In this document: positions 1-9,848 of the stretch, one piece after another | Layout of the letters: every line of letters starts with the position of its first letter | Position numbering within the stretch: the first letter of the stretch is position 1 | DNA from: Pyronema omphalodes | Taxonomy: Eukaryota; Ascomycota; Pezizomycetes; Pezizales; Pyronemataceae | Length of the DNA stretch: 64,000 nt | Direction: 5' to 3' | NCBI GenBank assembly: GCA_024516155.1 | Contig: JAJJXM010000044.1 | Coordinates: 496,001-560,000 of the forward strand | Made by a program: the position numbers and the translations under genes | Notes under the pieces: generated by a model | What the model was told of the DNA's origin: nothing | Seen by the model: only the letters and a program-made list of their open reading frames with translations | The model's database searches: none

Positions 1-2810
1 GCAGAATCTTTCGAAGTCGCTCCACTAGATAGTGACTGCGATGCTATCCTGCCTTATTGGTGGATGGCACTACATCAGCCCTGCAACCTTTGGGGAGATC
101 AAGACAAAATCTCCTTTACATCCTCACGTTGCAAAGAAAAATGTACAAAGGCACAAGCCAGTGCCTTCTCACTCAAAGTCGATAAACATGTCCTCGACCA
201 TCCAGAAGCCTTAGTCTTAGGCCACATCTCATCTGTATCCACCAAAGAGGAATTATCTGAGGCCCTTCAGCAAGTCCCAGAGAAATTCCGCGGCTGGATC
301 AACATTATGACAAAGGAAGCTGCAGATAGGCTTCCTGATCACAAACCCTACGACCATGCGATTGACCTAGTTGAAGGCGAAAAGCCTCCTTGGGGACCTG
401 TCTATGCTCTCAACGAAGTTGAGCTAGAGACACTTAGAGAATGGTTGAAGGATATGCTGCGTACTGGTAAAATCAGACCTTCCAAGTCACCAGCAGCAGC
501 TCCTATTCTCTTTGTCCCAAAGCCTCATGGCAGAGGTCTACGGTTATGTGCTGATTACCGGGGCATCAACAAAATTACAATTGCCAACCGGTACCCACTC
601 CCACTCATGTCAGAATTACAAGACAGAGTTAGAGGAGCAAAAATATTTACGAAAATGGACCTCAAGAATGGATATCATCTCATCAGAATAAAAGAAGGAG
701 ATGAATGGAAAACGGCCTTTCGATGCCGATATGGATTATATGAATTTTCGGTTATGCCTTTTGGCTTGAGCAATGCCCCAGCCACATTCCAAGATATGAT
801 GAATCATATCTTTAGAGACATGTTGGATCAGGGAGTAATTGCGTATATTGATGATGTTCTCATATATGCTGAGACAGAGGAAGAACACGACAAATTGGTT
901 AAGGAAGTGTTAAAGAGATTGGAAGAAAATGGGCTGGTTATCTCTCCGGAAAAATGTGTTTGGGGACAAAACAGAGTGGAATTTCTGGGTTATATTATCA
1001 GCGAAAATGGCGTTGAAATGGCAAAGGACAAGGTACAAACAGTCCTGGTATGGGAACCCCCAAAATCCTTGAAAGAAACACAGGCCTTTCTTGGATTCGC
1101 AAACTTCTATCGCAGATTCATCAAGGACTTCTCCAAAATATGTCGACCTCTCACAGAATCAACAAAGGGCGATGCGAAGAAATGGGAATGGACTGTTGCT
1201 ATGGAACTAGCATTTGATGAGCTCAAAAGTCGTTTCACTACTGCACCAATCTTAAGTCATTTTGACCCAAGACAGGTTTGCATTGTTGAAACAGATGCTT
1301 CAGATTTTGCTTTAGGCGCAGTTCTATCCCAGAAGGGGGAAGATGGAAAGTTGCACCCCATTGCTTTCCACTCAAGAAAATTCACTCCTGCTGAGATTAA
1401 CTATGAGATCCATGACAAAGAGCTGTTGGCTATTGTGGACTCATTTAAAGTATGGAGACGATATCTTGAGGGAGCAATGCACACTGTCCAAGTTTACAGC
1501 GACCACCAAAACCTTGAGTACTTTACAACAACAAAAGTACTCAATCGACGTCAAGCTAGATGGGCTCAAGAGCTTGCTGGCGTTGACTTTAAGATTTTTT
1601 ATAGACCTGGGGTTAAAAATGGGAAACCTGATGCTCTATCTAGGCGTCCGGAGTTCCGACCTGAAAAGGGGGGAGGTGAAGATCAGCCGATTACGACGAT
1701 CCTGCATAAGAGTCATTTTGCATCCATTTCGTCAATCAGCAGTGCTGGAGAAGGAACATCATTTATTATTTCTTCAGCACGTCTCTCCTCTATTCCTTTT
1801 ATTAAATGGTCAGAAGAATTCTTGAAGATGGTAAAGGAAGCTGGTAAGCTGGATGAGATTTACGTGGAGGCAACAAAGAAAATTAAGGAACCATTGACGA
1901 TAGATAATGGCATAGTCTATCGAAAGGAAAAACTATGGGTACCAAAGGATTTGGTAAAGACAGTTCTGGAATCTGAACATGACTCGAAAATTGCAGGTCA
2001 CTTCGGACAGGACAAAACAATTGAATTAATACGAAGGAACTTCTGGTGGCCAAGAATGGAAGAACAAATAATAACTTATGTAAAGAGTTGTATGGAATGT
2101 CAAAAAGACAAAAAAGCACGGCACCTCAAGTACGGATTACTTCAACCTTTGGAACTACCCTATGCCCCATGGCAATCAATCGCCATGGACTTTATCACCG
2201 ACCTACCAGAATCCAATGGATGCGATCAACTATGGGTAATAGTTGACAGATTCTCTAAGATGGCCCACTTCATACCACTGCAAAAAGATGGCAAGACAAC
2301 TGCAGACCTTGTTAGAATCTTTGCGAAGGAAATTTGGAAGTTACATGGGCTACCTACGGATATTGTGTCGGACAGAGACTCCAGGTTTACAAGCACCACC
2401 TGGAAAGCATTTCTTGGGACACTAGCAATCAAACCTAGAATGTCCACAGCGTTCCACCCTCAAACAGATGGACAGACGGAACGACTTAACCAGACGATTG
2501 AAGCATACCTCCGCTCCTTTGTCAATCATGAGATGAATGATTGGGTTGATCTATTGCCAATGGCTGAGTTCGCTTACAACAACTCAGTAACCAGCGCTAC
2601 AGGACTATCACCTTTTTATGCGAATTACGGTTACAACCCCATTGCCAGCAATCCCATTCCAACAGCTGTGCAAAACCCTGCCAGCAAAGCATACGCTCAT
2701 TGGATGCATACAGTGCATGAAGGTGCTAAGTCAGCATTACAGAAGGCACAAGAAAGAATGAAGGAGTATGCAGACCTTCAGCGAAAGGAGGCCCCTACTT
2801 ACCAAGTGGG
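1..2810 (+). pseudogene. A1 pol, N-terminal portion (RT, RNase H, integrase), split by B1
   Basis: This is the gypsy polyprotein, read in frame from base 1 with no start codon because the protease part lies to the left. Reverse transcriptase is recognisable by LRLCADYRGINK near 540-580, the [12 protein letters not shown] motif near 750-790 and the YIDD catalytic box near 844-855. RNase H starts around IVETDASDFALG (about 1280-1320). The integrase zinc domain (HDSKIAGHFGQDKT then CMECQKDK) lies near 1978-2110, followed by the catalytic core with VIVDRFSKMAHF, SDRDSRF and HPQTDGQTERLN. The frame runs into B1 and only the first part of the integrase C-terminal domain remains here; the rest is at 9219-9677. 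It is classed as a pseudogene only because of that insertion. Confidence 0.93.
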
Positions 2811-3339
2811 TGTCAGGGACACGAGAACGGACGTTCAAGGGACACACTGAACACTACCGGAAGGAGGGACTAGGCAGGTTCCGGAACGGGGAACGGCAGG
2901 ACAAGGACCGAAGTGCTCGTCAGACGGACGGCACACTAAACAGGGACAGGGACAAGGACAAGAGTGACGTAGGACTTAAGAGAGGAATTCTTATATTAGG
3001 AGTCAAGAGAAGACACAAGACGTTCGATGGAGAATCTCGACAACGGGGAGGCAAGCCTCCTTATGTACAAAGGGGCGGCCAGCACTCTTGCTGGGCCGTC
3101 ATACAGTCATCGCTACATGAGCTTCCGTTCTCCATCGATTCAACTGCGACGCCACAGCTCTCCAGCTGGTGGTACGTCATCCATCATCAATCATTCTCTC
3201 AGTCAACATGGCACGGCACACACAACAACACAACAACACAACGGCAACACAACACGGCAAGACAACGGTACGATCTCAATCAACAACCACGACAACATGA
3301 TGACGCAACACAACGGCTCGTCAGCCGTGTGCCGTGACA
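2811..3339 (-). repeat. B1 3' LTR
   Basis: This 529 bp repeat runs TG...CA on the minus strand and matches 8690-9218. On the plus strand its inner neighbour is GTACCCCCCCG (3340-3350), a G-rich polypurine-type tract on the coding strand placed directly before the LTR, as expected for plus-strand priming. The plus-strand frames through this repeat (for example 2768-3337) are side effects and not genes. Confidence 0.96.
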
Positions 3340-3350
3340 GTACCCCCCCG

Positions 3351-6300
3351 TTAGGCTCGAGTTCCTACGAGAGGAGAAGGTTTGTCTGGGTATAACTGGT
3401 GAAATCTCTCGGCGGCCTCAGTTTCGGATAGGTTCGTTTCCGGTTCCCAGGTTGGAGAGTCATGGCCGGTCCACTTGACGAGGTACTGCAGGTTTCCTCT
3501 TGACCAGCGGCTGTCCAGAATTTCATCCACGAACCATTCTTCTTCGCCGTCTACTACTACCGGTAGGGGCGGTGGAATAATCTGGCCAGGGAGGGGGTCC
3601 GAAGGGGCTGGGTTCAGTAGGGACACGGGGAAGGTTCTGTGGTGTTTCATGGTCTCCGGTATATCCAATTCATAGGCGTGGGATCCAATAGGCCGTAACA
3701 CGGTGAAGGGGCCTAGGTGTTTATTTTCTAGTTTCTTTGAGGGGCGGCGGGTTCTTAGGTTGCGGGCGTCCAGCCATACCAGGTCTCCTGGTTTGAAGAC
3801 CGGCGCGGGGAGTCGGGAATTGTCGGCGGCTTCTATGTGGCGGGCTTGGGCGTATTTCATTTCCGAACGTAAGACGTCATGGATGTGTGACATCCTTTCC
3901 GCTACCTCGTTCGCTTTCACTTCCTCAGGATTGTCGGTCCTGATTTCCAGTTCGAAAGAGCACTTGGGGTGTCGACCATATATAGCGTAGAACGGAGACA
4001 GCGACGTTGTATCCGATACTTGGTTATTTGCAGCAAATTCTGCCAGTGGTAAAAATTTCTTCCAATCGTCTTGTAAATAACAGACGTACGCGCGGAGATA
4101 TTGTTCCGTAACCGCGTTAATTCTCTCTGTTTGGCCGTCGGTTTGGGGATGAAAGGCCGTACTCGTGGCAATTTCGATACCCATGCAATTCGCCAAGTGT
4201 TTCCAGAAATGGGCCACAAATTGCGGACCGCGGTCGGACACTACTGTGTCTGGTAGGCCGTGTAGTTTGAACACATTCTCCAGGAAGAGTTGCGCGAAGC
4301 CTTCAGCGTCTATTGTGGAATGACAGGGCACTAAGTGCCGCTGTTTCGTTAGTCGGCAAACGATCGCACATATTGCGTCGAAGCCTTCTGATGTCGGTAG
4401 TCCAGTAACAAAATCCACCGATATATTCTGCCAAGGGTGGTGAGGAACCGGTAGGGGCTTCAGGGTTCCATAGGGTGCGTGGCGGGTAGCCTTTGTTCTT
4501 TTACAGGTGTGGCAATTCCGGACGAATTGGTCCACATCTTTTCTCATCGAGGGCCAGTAATAATTCCTGGCGAGGAGTTCGAAAGTCTTCGCACGGCCCG
4601 GGTGTCCCATGGTGGGGGGGTCGTGGTGATCTTGCAGTAGTTTCAATCGTAGCTTATCCAGCGCTGGGACATAGAGGCAATCTCGGTAGTACAATCTGTT
4701 TTCCAACACGGAACAATCGGCGAGCGATATGTCCTTACAGATTTGTGTGCCATCTTCCAGCATTCCCAACACTTGGTTGGGGAAAGGATCTGTCTTGTAG
4801 CCCTCTGTGAAGAGGAGGTCTACTTCGGAAGGTGCGAGTTTCATTGGCGGGGTCATGCATAACTGAAAGTTCTGTGGCTTCAGAACAGCTTGCTGGTTCG
4901 CCAGTATGCGTTCGTCTCCCTCTTCCGGGAGGTCGGCGGCTCTTCTTGTCAGGGCGTCCGGTTTTCCTCCCAACGTACCTGGTCGATAGGTAATCACAAA
5001 GTTAAACCGAGACAGGAACTCGGACCAGCGTGCTTGTCGTCTATTCAGCAGCTTTGTCGTCATAAAGTATTCAAGATTTTTGTGATCCGTCAATACTTTT
5101 ATAGGGAAGGCGGAGCCCTCTAAGTGGGGACGCCATTCCTCAAAACAACGAACTATTGCCAGTAGTTCCTTGTCGTAGATTTCGTAGTTACATTCTGCCG
5201 GGGAATGCTTCTTGGAATAAAATGCGACGGGGTGTAACACGTTATCGTCGTCGTATTGTGATAAAACTCCAGCGGACACATAGTCAGATGCGTCTGTTTC
5301 TACTACAATCGGTTTCTCGTAGTCGAAGTGCTTGAGGATGGGTGCTGATGTAAATGCGTCCTTCAGTCGATCGAAGGCGCTCTGCTGATCATTACCCCAG
5401 ACAAAGGGGATTGCTTTACCATCTTTCTTTTTGGTCAGAGCTGTAAGCGGGGAGACCACTTTTGAGTAGTCTTTGATAAATCTTCGGTAGAAATTCGCGA
5501 AGCCCAGGAACTCTTGGACCTGTTTCAAATTGGTTGGTTCCTTCCAATCTCTCACTGTGGCTACTTTGGAATCCATCATGCGCGCGCCGTCGCGGCCGAT
5601 GTTGTAGCCCAGGTACTGTACTTCTGCCTTAGCAAACTTACACTTCTCTGGCTTCAAGTGCAGTTTTTCTTGTTTGAGTCGTTCCAAGATCTTCCGGACG
5701 TGTGCGGTGTGATCGGGCTTTGTTTCGGAGAATACGAGGATATCGTCCAAGTATGCCGTACAAAACTGGTCTAGGTATGGTCTCAGGACATCATTTATAA
5801 ATGCCTGGAAATCGGCAGGCGCGTTAGTGAGCCCAAAAGGCATCACTTTCGATTCAAACAGGCCGTACCGTGTGCGGAAGGCCGTCTTCCATTCTTCGCC
5901 TTCTGCCATTCTGATAAGATTATAAGCGCTGCGGACATCAAGGGTCGTAAAGTATTGAGCTTTGGAAAGATTCATCATCGTTTCCTGTATCAATGGCAGC
6001 GGGTACCGGTTCTTCTCGGTACCTTCATTCAGTCTTCGGTAGTCGACACACAGGCGTAGGGATCCGTCTGATTTCTTTACGAATAATATCGGCGAGGCGG
6101 CCGGTGATTGGGAGCGTTGTATAAATCCTTTCTCCAAATTCTCATCGAGCCATGTTTTCAGCGTCTGCAACTCGTTGCGTGACAGCGAGTATAGCGGGCC
6201 AAAGGGCGGAACGAATCCCTCTTTCAGTGGGATCTTGTGGTCGTAGGGTCGGTGCGGGGGAAGTTCCTTCGCGTTGACCTCCTTGAATAAATCGAGGTAG

Positions 6301-7082
6301 TCGTGATACTCCTCGGGGATCATGTCTTTCAGTTCGTCGTCCGTGAGGGGGGGCTTGTCTTGTAGGGCGACGGTGATCTCGTCCAACGATAGCGAGAACA
6401 CTGTCAGGCTTTCGTCTTCTACCATTTCCTTGAAGTCGGTGATGGTTAGACTTGAGATCTCTATTGGGGGTTCGTCCGGGGGGTCGGGGACCGATTCTTC
6501 CAACTCCGGTAAGGGATTTGTGTCGGGCTCGTGGACAGCGGGAGGGGGCCTCGAGTCCAGGACCTCGACACCGGTTGTGCTCACAGGCAACGGGGTGCAA
6601 TTCCTTAGGCAGTATTCGGAGTCGAAGCTTACAGTGTTGGAACTGAAGCTTATGTTTACATCGTGTTTTTTCAACCAGGGGATACCCAACACCACCGGGT
6701 AGTGACCCAGCTTGGTGACAAACATGGGAAGGTTTTCCGAGTGACCATTGATGGTACACTCTACTTGGGCGAGGTGTGTTATTTTTCCTGAGGATATGGG
6801 GCGGCCGTCGATAACTTCGACCGTTCGGGCGGTGGATAGGGGGGTTAGGGGGAGTTTGTGATGGCGGGCGAAATTGCGGTCAACAAAGGCGATACCAGTG
6901 GCGCCGCAGTCAACGAGCGCTACTGTTTTCACGGAGCGGTTATTGGAAAATAATGAACAGGAGAGGACAAGGTGTTTGCATTCTAACTTTCCAGTAAAAC
7001 TTGCTCCCGATAATAGCAATGTATCAGCAATAATAGTATTCCCACCAGCGGCAGAGCCATCTTCTTGCAGCTGGTTTATTCT
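3351..7082 (-). CDS. B1 Pol: protease, RT, RNase H, integrase, chromodomain
   Basis: This is a single open frame of 1244 codons, counted from the point where the -1 shift would enter it. It has no convincing ATG, which fits expression as a Gag-Pol fusion. In order it shows an aspartic protease (LVDCGATGIAFVD, with Cys where most relatives have Ser or Thr), RT with [12 protein letters not shown] and the AYLDDILVF box, RNase H starting VVETDASDYVSAG, the integrase zinc domain (GHPGRAKTFELL and CHTCKR), and a core with VDFVTGLPT, SDRGPQF and HPQTDGQTERIN. The C-terminal chromodomain includes LQYLVKWTGHDSPTWEPE. In chromoviruses this domain generally directs integration to chromatin. All catalytic motifs look intact. 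The stop is TAA at 3351-3353. Confidence 0.95.
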   Translation of the reverse strand, partial: RINQLQEDGSAAGGNTIIADTLLLSGASFTGKLECKHLVLSCSLFSNNRSVKTVALVDCGATGIAFVDRNFARHHKLPLTPLSTARTVEVIDGRPISSGKITHLAQVECTINGHSENLPMFVTKLGHYPVVLGIPWLKKHDVNISFSSNTVSFDSEYCLRNCTPLPVSTTGVEVLDSRPPPAVHEPDTNPLPELEESVPDPPDEPPIEISSLTITDFKEMVEDESLTVFSLSLDEITVALQDKPPLTDDELKDMIPEEYHDYLDLFKEVNAKELPPHRPYDHKIPLKEGFVPPFGPLYSLSRNELQTLKTWLDENLEKGFIQRSQSPAASPILFVKKSDGSLRLCVDYRRLNEGTEKNRYPLPLIQETMMNLSKAQYFTTLDVRSAYNLIRMAEGEEWKTAFRTRYGLFESKVMPFGLTNAPADFQAFINDVLRPYLDQFCTAYLDDILVFSETKPDHTAHVRKILERLKQEKLHLKPEKCKFAKAEVQYLGYNIGRDGARMMDSKVATVRDWKEPTNLKQVQEFLGFANFYRRFIKDYSKVVSPLTALTKKKDGKAIPFVWGNDQQSAFDRLKDAFTSAPILKHFDYEKPIVVETDASDYVSAGVLSQYDDDNVLHPVAFYSKKHSPAECNYEIYDKELLAIVRCFEEWRPHLEGSAFPIKVLTDHKNLEYFMTTKLLNRRQARWSEFLSRFNFVITYRPGTLGGKPDALTRRAADLPEEGDERILANQQAVLKPQNFQLCMTPPMKLAPSEVDLLFTEGYKTDPFPNQVLGMLEDGTQICKDISLADCSVLENRLYYRDCLYVPALDKLRLKLLQDHHDPPTMGHPGRAKTFELLARNYYWPSMRKDVDQFVRNCHTCKRTKATRHAPYGTLKPLPVPHHPWQNISVDFVTGLPTSEGFDAICAIVCRLTKQRHLVPCHSTIDAEGFAQLFLENVFKLHGLPDTVVSDRGPQFVAHFWKHLANCMGIEIATSTAFHPQTDGQTERINAVTEQYLRAYVCYLQDDWKKFLPLAEFAANNQVSDTTSLSPFYAIYGRHPKCSFELEIRTDNPEEVKANEVAERMSHIHDVLRSEMKYAQARHIEAADNSRLPAPVFKPGDLVWLDARNLRTRRPSKKLENKHLGPFTVLRPIGSHAYELDIPETMKHHRTFPVSLLNPAPSDPLPGQIIPPPLPVVVDGEEEWFVDEILDSRWSRGNLQYLVKWTGHDSPTWEPETNLSETEAAERFHQLYPDKPSPLVGTRA

Positions 7083-7088
7083 TTTCCC
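7044..7088 (-). promoter_or_regulatory. B1 gag-pol -1 frameshift site (GGGAAAA plus stem)
   Basis: On the coding strand gag ends TCG GGA AAA GAA TAA. This contains the textbook heptamer G GGA AAA (7088 down to 7082), one codon before the stop codon. Pol is open in exactly the -1 frame from that point. Six bases downstream is ACCAGC (7075-7070), which pairs perfectly with GCTGGT (7049-7044) across a 20-base loop. A slippery heptamer, a 5-8 nt spacer and a stem are the known requirements for -1 frameshifting. That it works here is inference. Confidence 0.85.
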
Positions 7089-8422
7089 GACACTTCTTCT
7101 TCAGCATCCACCAATTCCACGCTCGCCACTTTAACATTCGTCTTGGCGGGGCACGACGCAGCCATGTGGCCGAGGCCACCGCAGTAGAGGCAGCGTCCTT
7201 CTGAAAGGCGGGTCGCGCGCTCCTGTGCCGACAGTTTCTGGCGGGGTCCCTGGGCCGTGGTTTGCTTGCTGGAGGAGGCGGTGGTGGCTTGGGTAGCGGG
7301 GGTGGGGCGACTGGTGGTGGGGGTGGCGGTGGTAGTGGTCTTAACTTGGCCGCGGTTGGTACGCAGCTTGCGGAGGTTTTCAAGTGCCCGTAATTGGGAA
7401 TCCAATTTCTGACACTGCTCGACGAATTCGTGCATCGTGGTGGTGGGTGGGGCACCAACCAACTTCTCGTGTAGCTCAAGGGACAGGCCGTTACGCAGGG
7501 CATCCATGGTGGCGGCTTCGTCCCAGCCTAACTCTGCGACTAGGCGGGAGAACTCTGCGTAGTAGTCCGAAAATTCGCGGTTGTTCTGTCGGAGATTCTG
7601 TAGTTTGAAACGAGCCGTTGCGCGCTCGTCCGGGTCTCCGAAGGTACGCTGTAAAATTTTGATGACGTCCTCGACGTCGTTGAGAGCCCAGCGGTTGCCG
7701 TTTTCCTTGATGTAAGGGAGAATCTGGTCCAGGGCGCGTCCGCGGAGGCGGCCCATGGCGTAAGAAATCCTTTTATGGGGGGTCGGGAAACGTAGTTCAT
7801 CGCTTACTAACTTGATACGAAGCAAGGAGACAAAGCGGCGGAGGTCCTCCCTGTTGGACCCGTCGAAGGTTGGCGGATCCGAGATTTTGTCTCCAGTTAC
7901 GCGGATGCCGGGGGAGGCGAGTAGCGCGTTGATTAGCTCACGCTGGCGGGTGAGTTCTTTCTCGTAGTAGTGGATTTCGTTTGTATCGGCTTGCTCCTCC
8001 GGGGTTAGGAGGATCTCGGGGTCACGGGGGGGGGGTCTAGGAATTGGTGCGATTATCGCGGGGGCGGGGGCTGCGGCTGCGGCTGTGGTAGGGGGTGCGG
8101 CGGCTCGCGGTGCTGGTTCTGGGCCGTTCGGGTAGACCTGGACGGAGCCAGTCTGGATCACGACAGGGGGAATGGGAGCAGGGGTGGGAGCCTCCGGAGC
8201 GCGGGAGGCGACAGGGCTGGATACCCGAGTGCTGTTACGAGAGCCGGGGGTTTCCGCAAGGTCGTTTAGGAGGTAACCCGTGGGGTGGTCCTGAGCGTCT
8301 AAAATGGATTGTGCGAGTTGTTTTGTAAAGGTGAGCGGTTCGTGGCCGTCGGGGAACTGAGTCATTGCGGCGGCGTTCATAATTTGTTGCCAGTGGCCTT
8401 CGTCAATAAGTTTAATATGCAT
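7076..8422 (-). CDS. B1 Gag (capsid/nucleocapsid)
   Basis: This is the structural polyprotein that packages element RNA in cytoplasmic particles. From the first in-frame ATG (8422) it has 448 residues. The frame is also open upstream to about 8600, but with no ATG. Around the middle is a retrotransposon gag domain (DLRRFVSLLRIKLVSDEL through FSDYYAEFSRLVAELGW). Near the C-terminus is a CCHC zinc knuckle, CLYCGGLGHMAASC, typical of nucleocapsid RNA binding. Between them lies a Thr/Ala-rich linker. The proline- and alanine-rich segment in the N-terminal third is low complexity. The last codons carry the frameshift heptamer. The frame has no stops. Confidence 0.93.
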   Translation of the reverse strand: MHIKLIDEGHWQQIMNAAAMTQFPDGHEPLTFTKQLAQSILDAQDHPTGYLLNDLAETPGSRNSTRVSSPVASRAPEAPTPAPIPPVVIQTGSVQVYPNGPEPAPRAAAPPTTAAAAAPAPAIIAPIPRPPPRDPEILLTPEEQADTNEIHYYEKELTRQRELINALLASPGIRVTGDKISDPPTFDGSNREDLRRFVSLLRIKLVSDELRFPTPHKRISYAMGRLRGRALDQILPYIKENGNRWALNDVEDVIKILQRTFGDPDERATARFKLQNLRQNNREFSDYYAEFSRLVAELGWDEAATMDALRNGLSLELHEKLVGAPPTTTMHEFVEQCQKLDSQLRALENLRKLRTNRGQVKTTTTATPTTSRPTPATQATTASSSKQTTAQGPRQKLSAQERATRLSEGRCLYCGGLGHMAASCPAKTNVKVASVELVDAEEEVSGKE

Positions 8423-8678
8423 CCTGGCGGGCTCTGAGGATTGGCTTGAGTCTGATGGTGCGGCGGATGTGCTCCTGATAGGTGTAATCTTGGAGTTGCC
8501 AGCGGACCACAAGGTAGCAGTTATTTTCTGCTCGTCGGACGGTTCTTCGCACGGCGCCAGCGAATCTGTCGGGGATCCCAAAGGTTTCGTATAAGGTGTG
8601 CGTTTCAGGAGCTTGCTTTAGTGCGTGGGTCCAGGCGGAACCGGTGCGGTTCATGCGTGTCGGTTGAATAGTAAATCG

Positions 8679-8689
8679 ATCGAACGTAA
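8679..8689 (-). promoter_or_regulatory. B1 primer-binding region, possible self-priming
   Basis: Directly inside the 5' LTR the coding strand reads TT then ACGTTCGAT (8687-8679). The complement of that 9-mer occurs in the LTR at 8907-8899 (and 3028-3020), about 36 bases downstream of a TATA-like ATAAGG. It would therefore lie near the RNA 5' end. I see no match to a tRNA 3' end (no TGG start). The layout resembles Tf1/sushi self-priming. Confidence 0.6.
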
Positions 8690-9218
8690 TGTCAGGGACA
8701 CGAGAACGGACGTTCAAGGGACACACTGAACACTACCGGAAGGAGGGACTAGGCAGGTTCCGGAACGGGGAACGGCAGGACAAGGACCGAAGTGCTCGTC
8801 AGACGGACGGCACACTAAACAGGGACAGGGACAAGGACAAGAGTGACGTAGGACTTAAGAGAGGAATTCTTATATTAGGAGTCAAGAGAAGACACAAGAC
8901 GTTCGATGGAGAATCTCGACAACGGGGAGGCAAGCCTCCTTATGTACAAAGGGGCGGCCAGCACTCTTGCTGGGCCGTCATACAGTCATCGCTACATGAG
9001 CTTCCGTTCTCCATCGATTCAACTGCGACGCCACAGCTCTCCAGCTGGTGGTACGTCATCCATCATCAATCATTCTCTCAGTCAACATGGCACGGCACAC
9101 ACAACAACACAACAACACAACGGCAACACAACACGGCAAGACAACGGTACGATCTCAATCAACAACCACGACAACATGATGACGCAACACAACGGCTCGT
9201 CAGCCGTGTGCCGTGACA
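8690..9218 (-). repeat. B1 5' LTR
   Basis: This 529 bp LTR is identical by eye to 2811-3339. It is the upstream promoter copy for the minus-strand element. A TATA-like ATAAGG on the minus strand lies near 8939-8945, and the predicted RNA start lies about 36 bases further on. The GTGGG target duplication follows at 9219-9223. Confidence 0.95.
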
Positions 9219-9677
9219 GTGGGAGACTTGGTTATGCTCGATGGACGACACATAAAAACAAGACGCCCATCACACAAATTGGATCACAAATTACATGGTC
9301 CATTCCAAATCGAAAAGGTCATATCCCCAACAGCAATACGTCTCACACTACCAAGAAGATGGAAGATTCACAATGTCTTCCACACTTCCCTACTGGAGCC
9401 CTTCCACACTGGAACCAGAGCTCCACCAGACCCAAACAAAATTCTTCGGGAAGCAGACGATGTTGAGGGAAGCGAGGAGTACGACATAGACGAAATCATG
9501 AGCAGCTACAAATCAGGCAGCAGAGTACTTTACCTCGTCAAATGGCTAGGGTGGCCCAACAAGAAAGACTGGACGGCAGAACCCTTCGACAACTTTTCAG
9601 TAGGAGGTCAGGAGAAGCTAAGAGATTTCCATCTCAAGTATCCTGATTCTCCTAGGGACTACCGACTCAAAGACTAA
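9219..9677 (+). pseudogene. A1 pol, C-terminal portion (integrase C-terminal domain and chromodomain)
   Basis: This continues the A1 pol frame after B1. The first five bases are the duplicated GTGGG. It encodes GDLVMLDGRHIKTRRPSHKL, typical of the gypsy integrase C-terminal domain (GPY/F region), followed by a chromodomain with VLYLVKWLGWPNKKDW. The protein ends YRLKD with TAA at 9675-9677. A2, A3 and A4 end the same way, which confirms the C-terminus. This portion cannot be expressed with the N-terminal part while B1 is present. Confidence 0.93.
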
Positions 9678-9848
9678 TGCTTGATGTTTTTCCCATGTGG
9701 TTTTCATCAGGTAGAGTTGGTAGTAGGATGTAGGGGCTGGAGGACTACATCCAAAATTGATCACTTAAGTCACTAGGCTACGGCGTGGTGCGATCACAGA
9801 AAGATGAACTACGAGCTTCGGGACGAAGCTTGAACAGGGGAGAGGTCC
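9678..9848 (+). promoter_or_regulatory. A1 3' untranslated region with polypurine tract
   Basis: This 171 bp stretch lies between the pol stop and the 3' LTR and is conserved in all A copies (25456-25625 plus; 27956-28126 and 42307-42477 minus). It ends in a purine-rich ACAGGGGAGAGG (9834-9845) directly before the LTR, the expected plus-strand primer site. A palindromic GCTTCGGGACGAAGC lies just upstream. Confidence 0.75.

Larger units (their letters stand above)
2811..9218 (-). mobile_element. Complete Ty3/gypsy chromovirus B1
   Basis: The element is 6408 bp with two 529 bp LTRs (2811-3339 and 8690-9218) that look identical by eye. They begin TGTCACGG and end CCCTGACA on the coding strand. 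A 5 bp target duplication, GTGGG, is at 2806-2810 and 9219-9223. Removing the element restores the A1 integrase frame. On the minus strand the order is LTR, primer-binding region, gag, -1 frameshift site, pol, polypurine tract, LTR. Both reading frames are full length. Identical LTRs and open frames suggest a recent insertion and possible activity. A second copy, B2, begins at 63329. Confidence 0.96.

Noticed and set aside
2768..3395. Plus-strand frames of 189 and 122 residues, repeated at 8689-9466
   Set aside because: They run through the B LTRs, which are duplicated non-coding ends; the repeat is fully explained by B1 and the element codes on the other strand.
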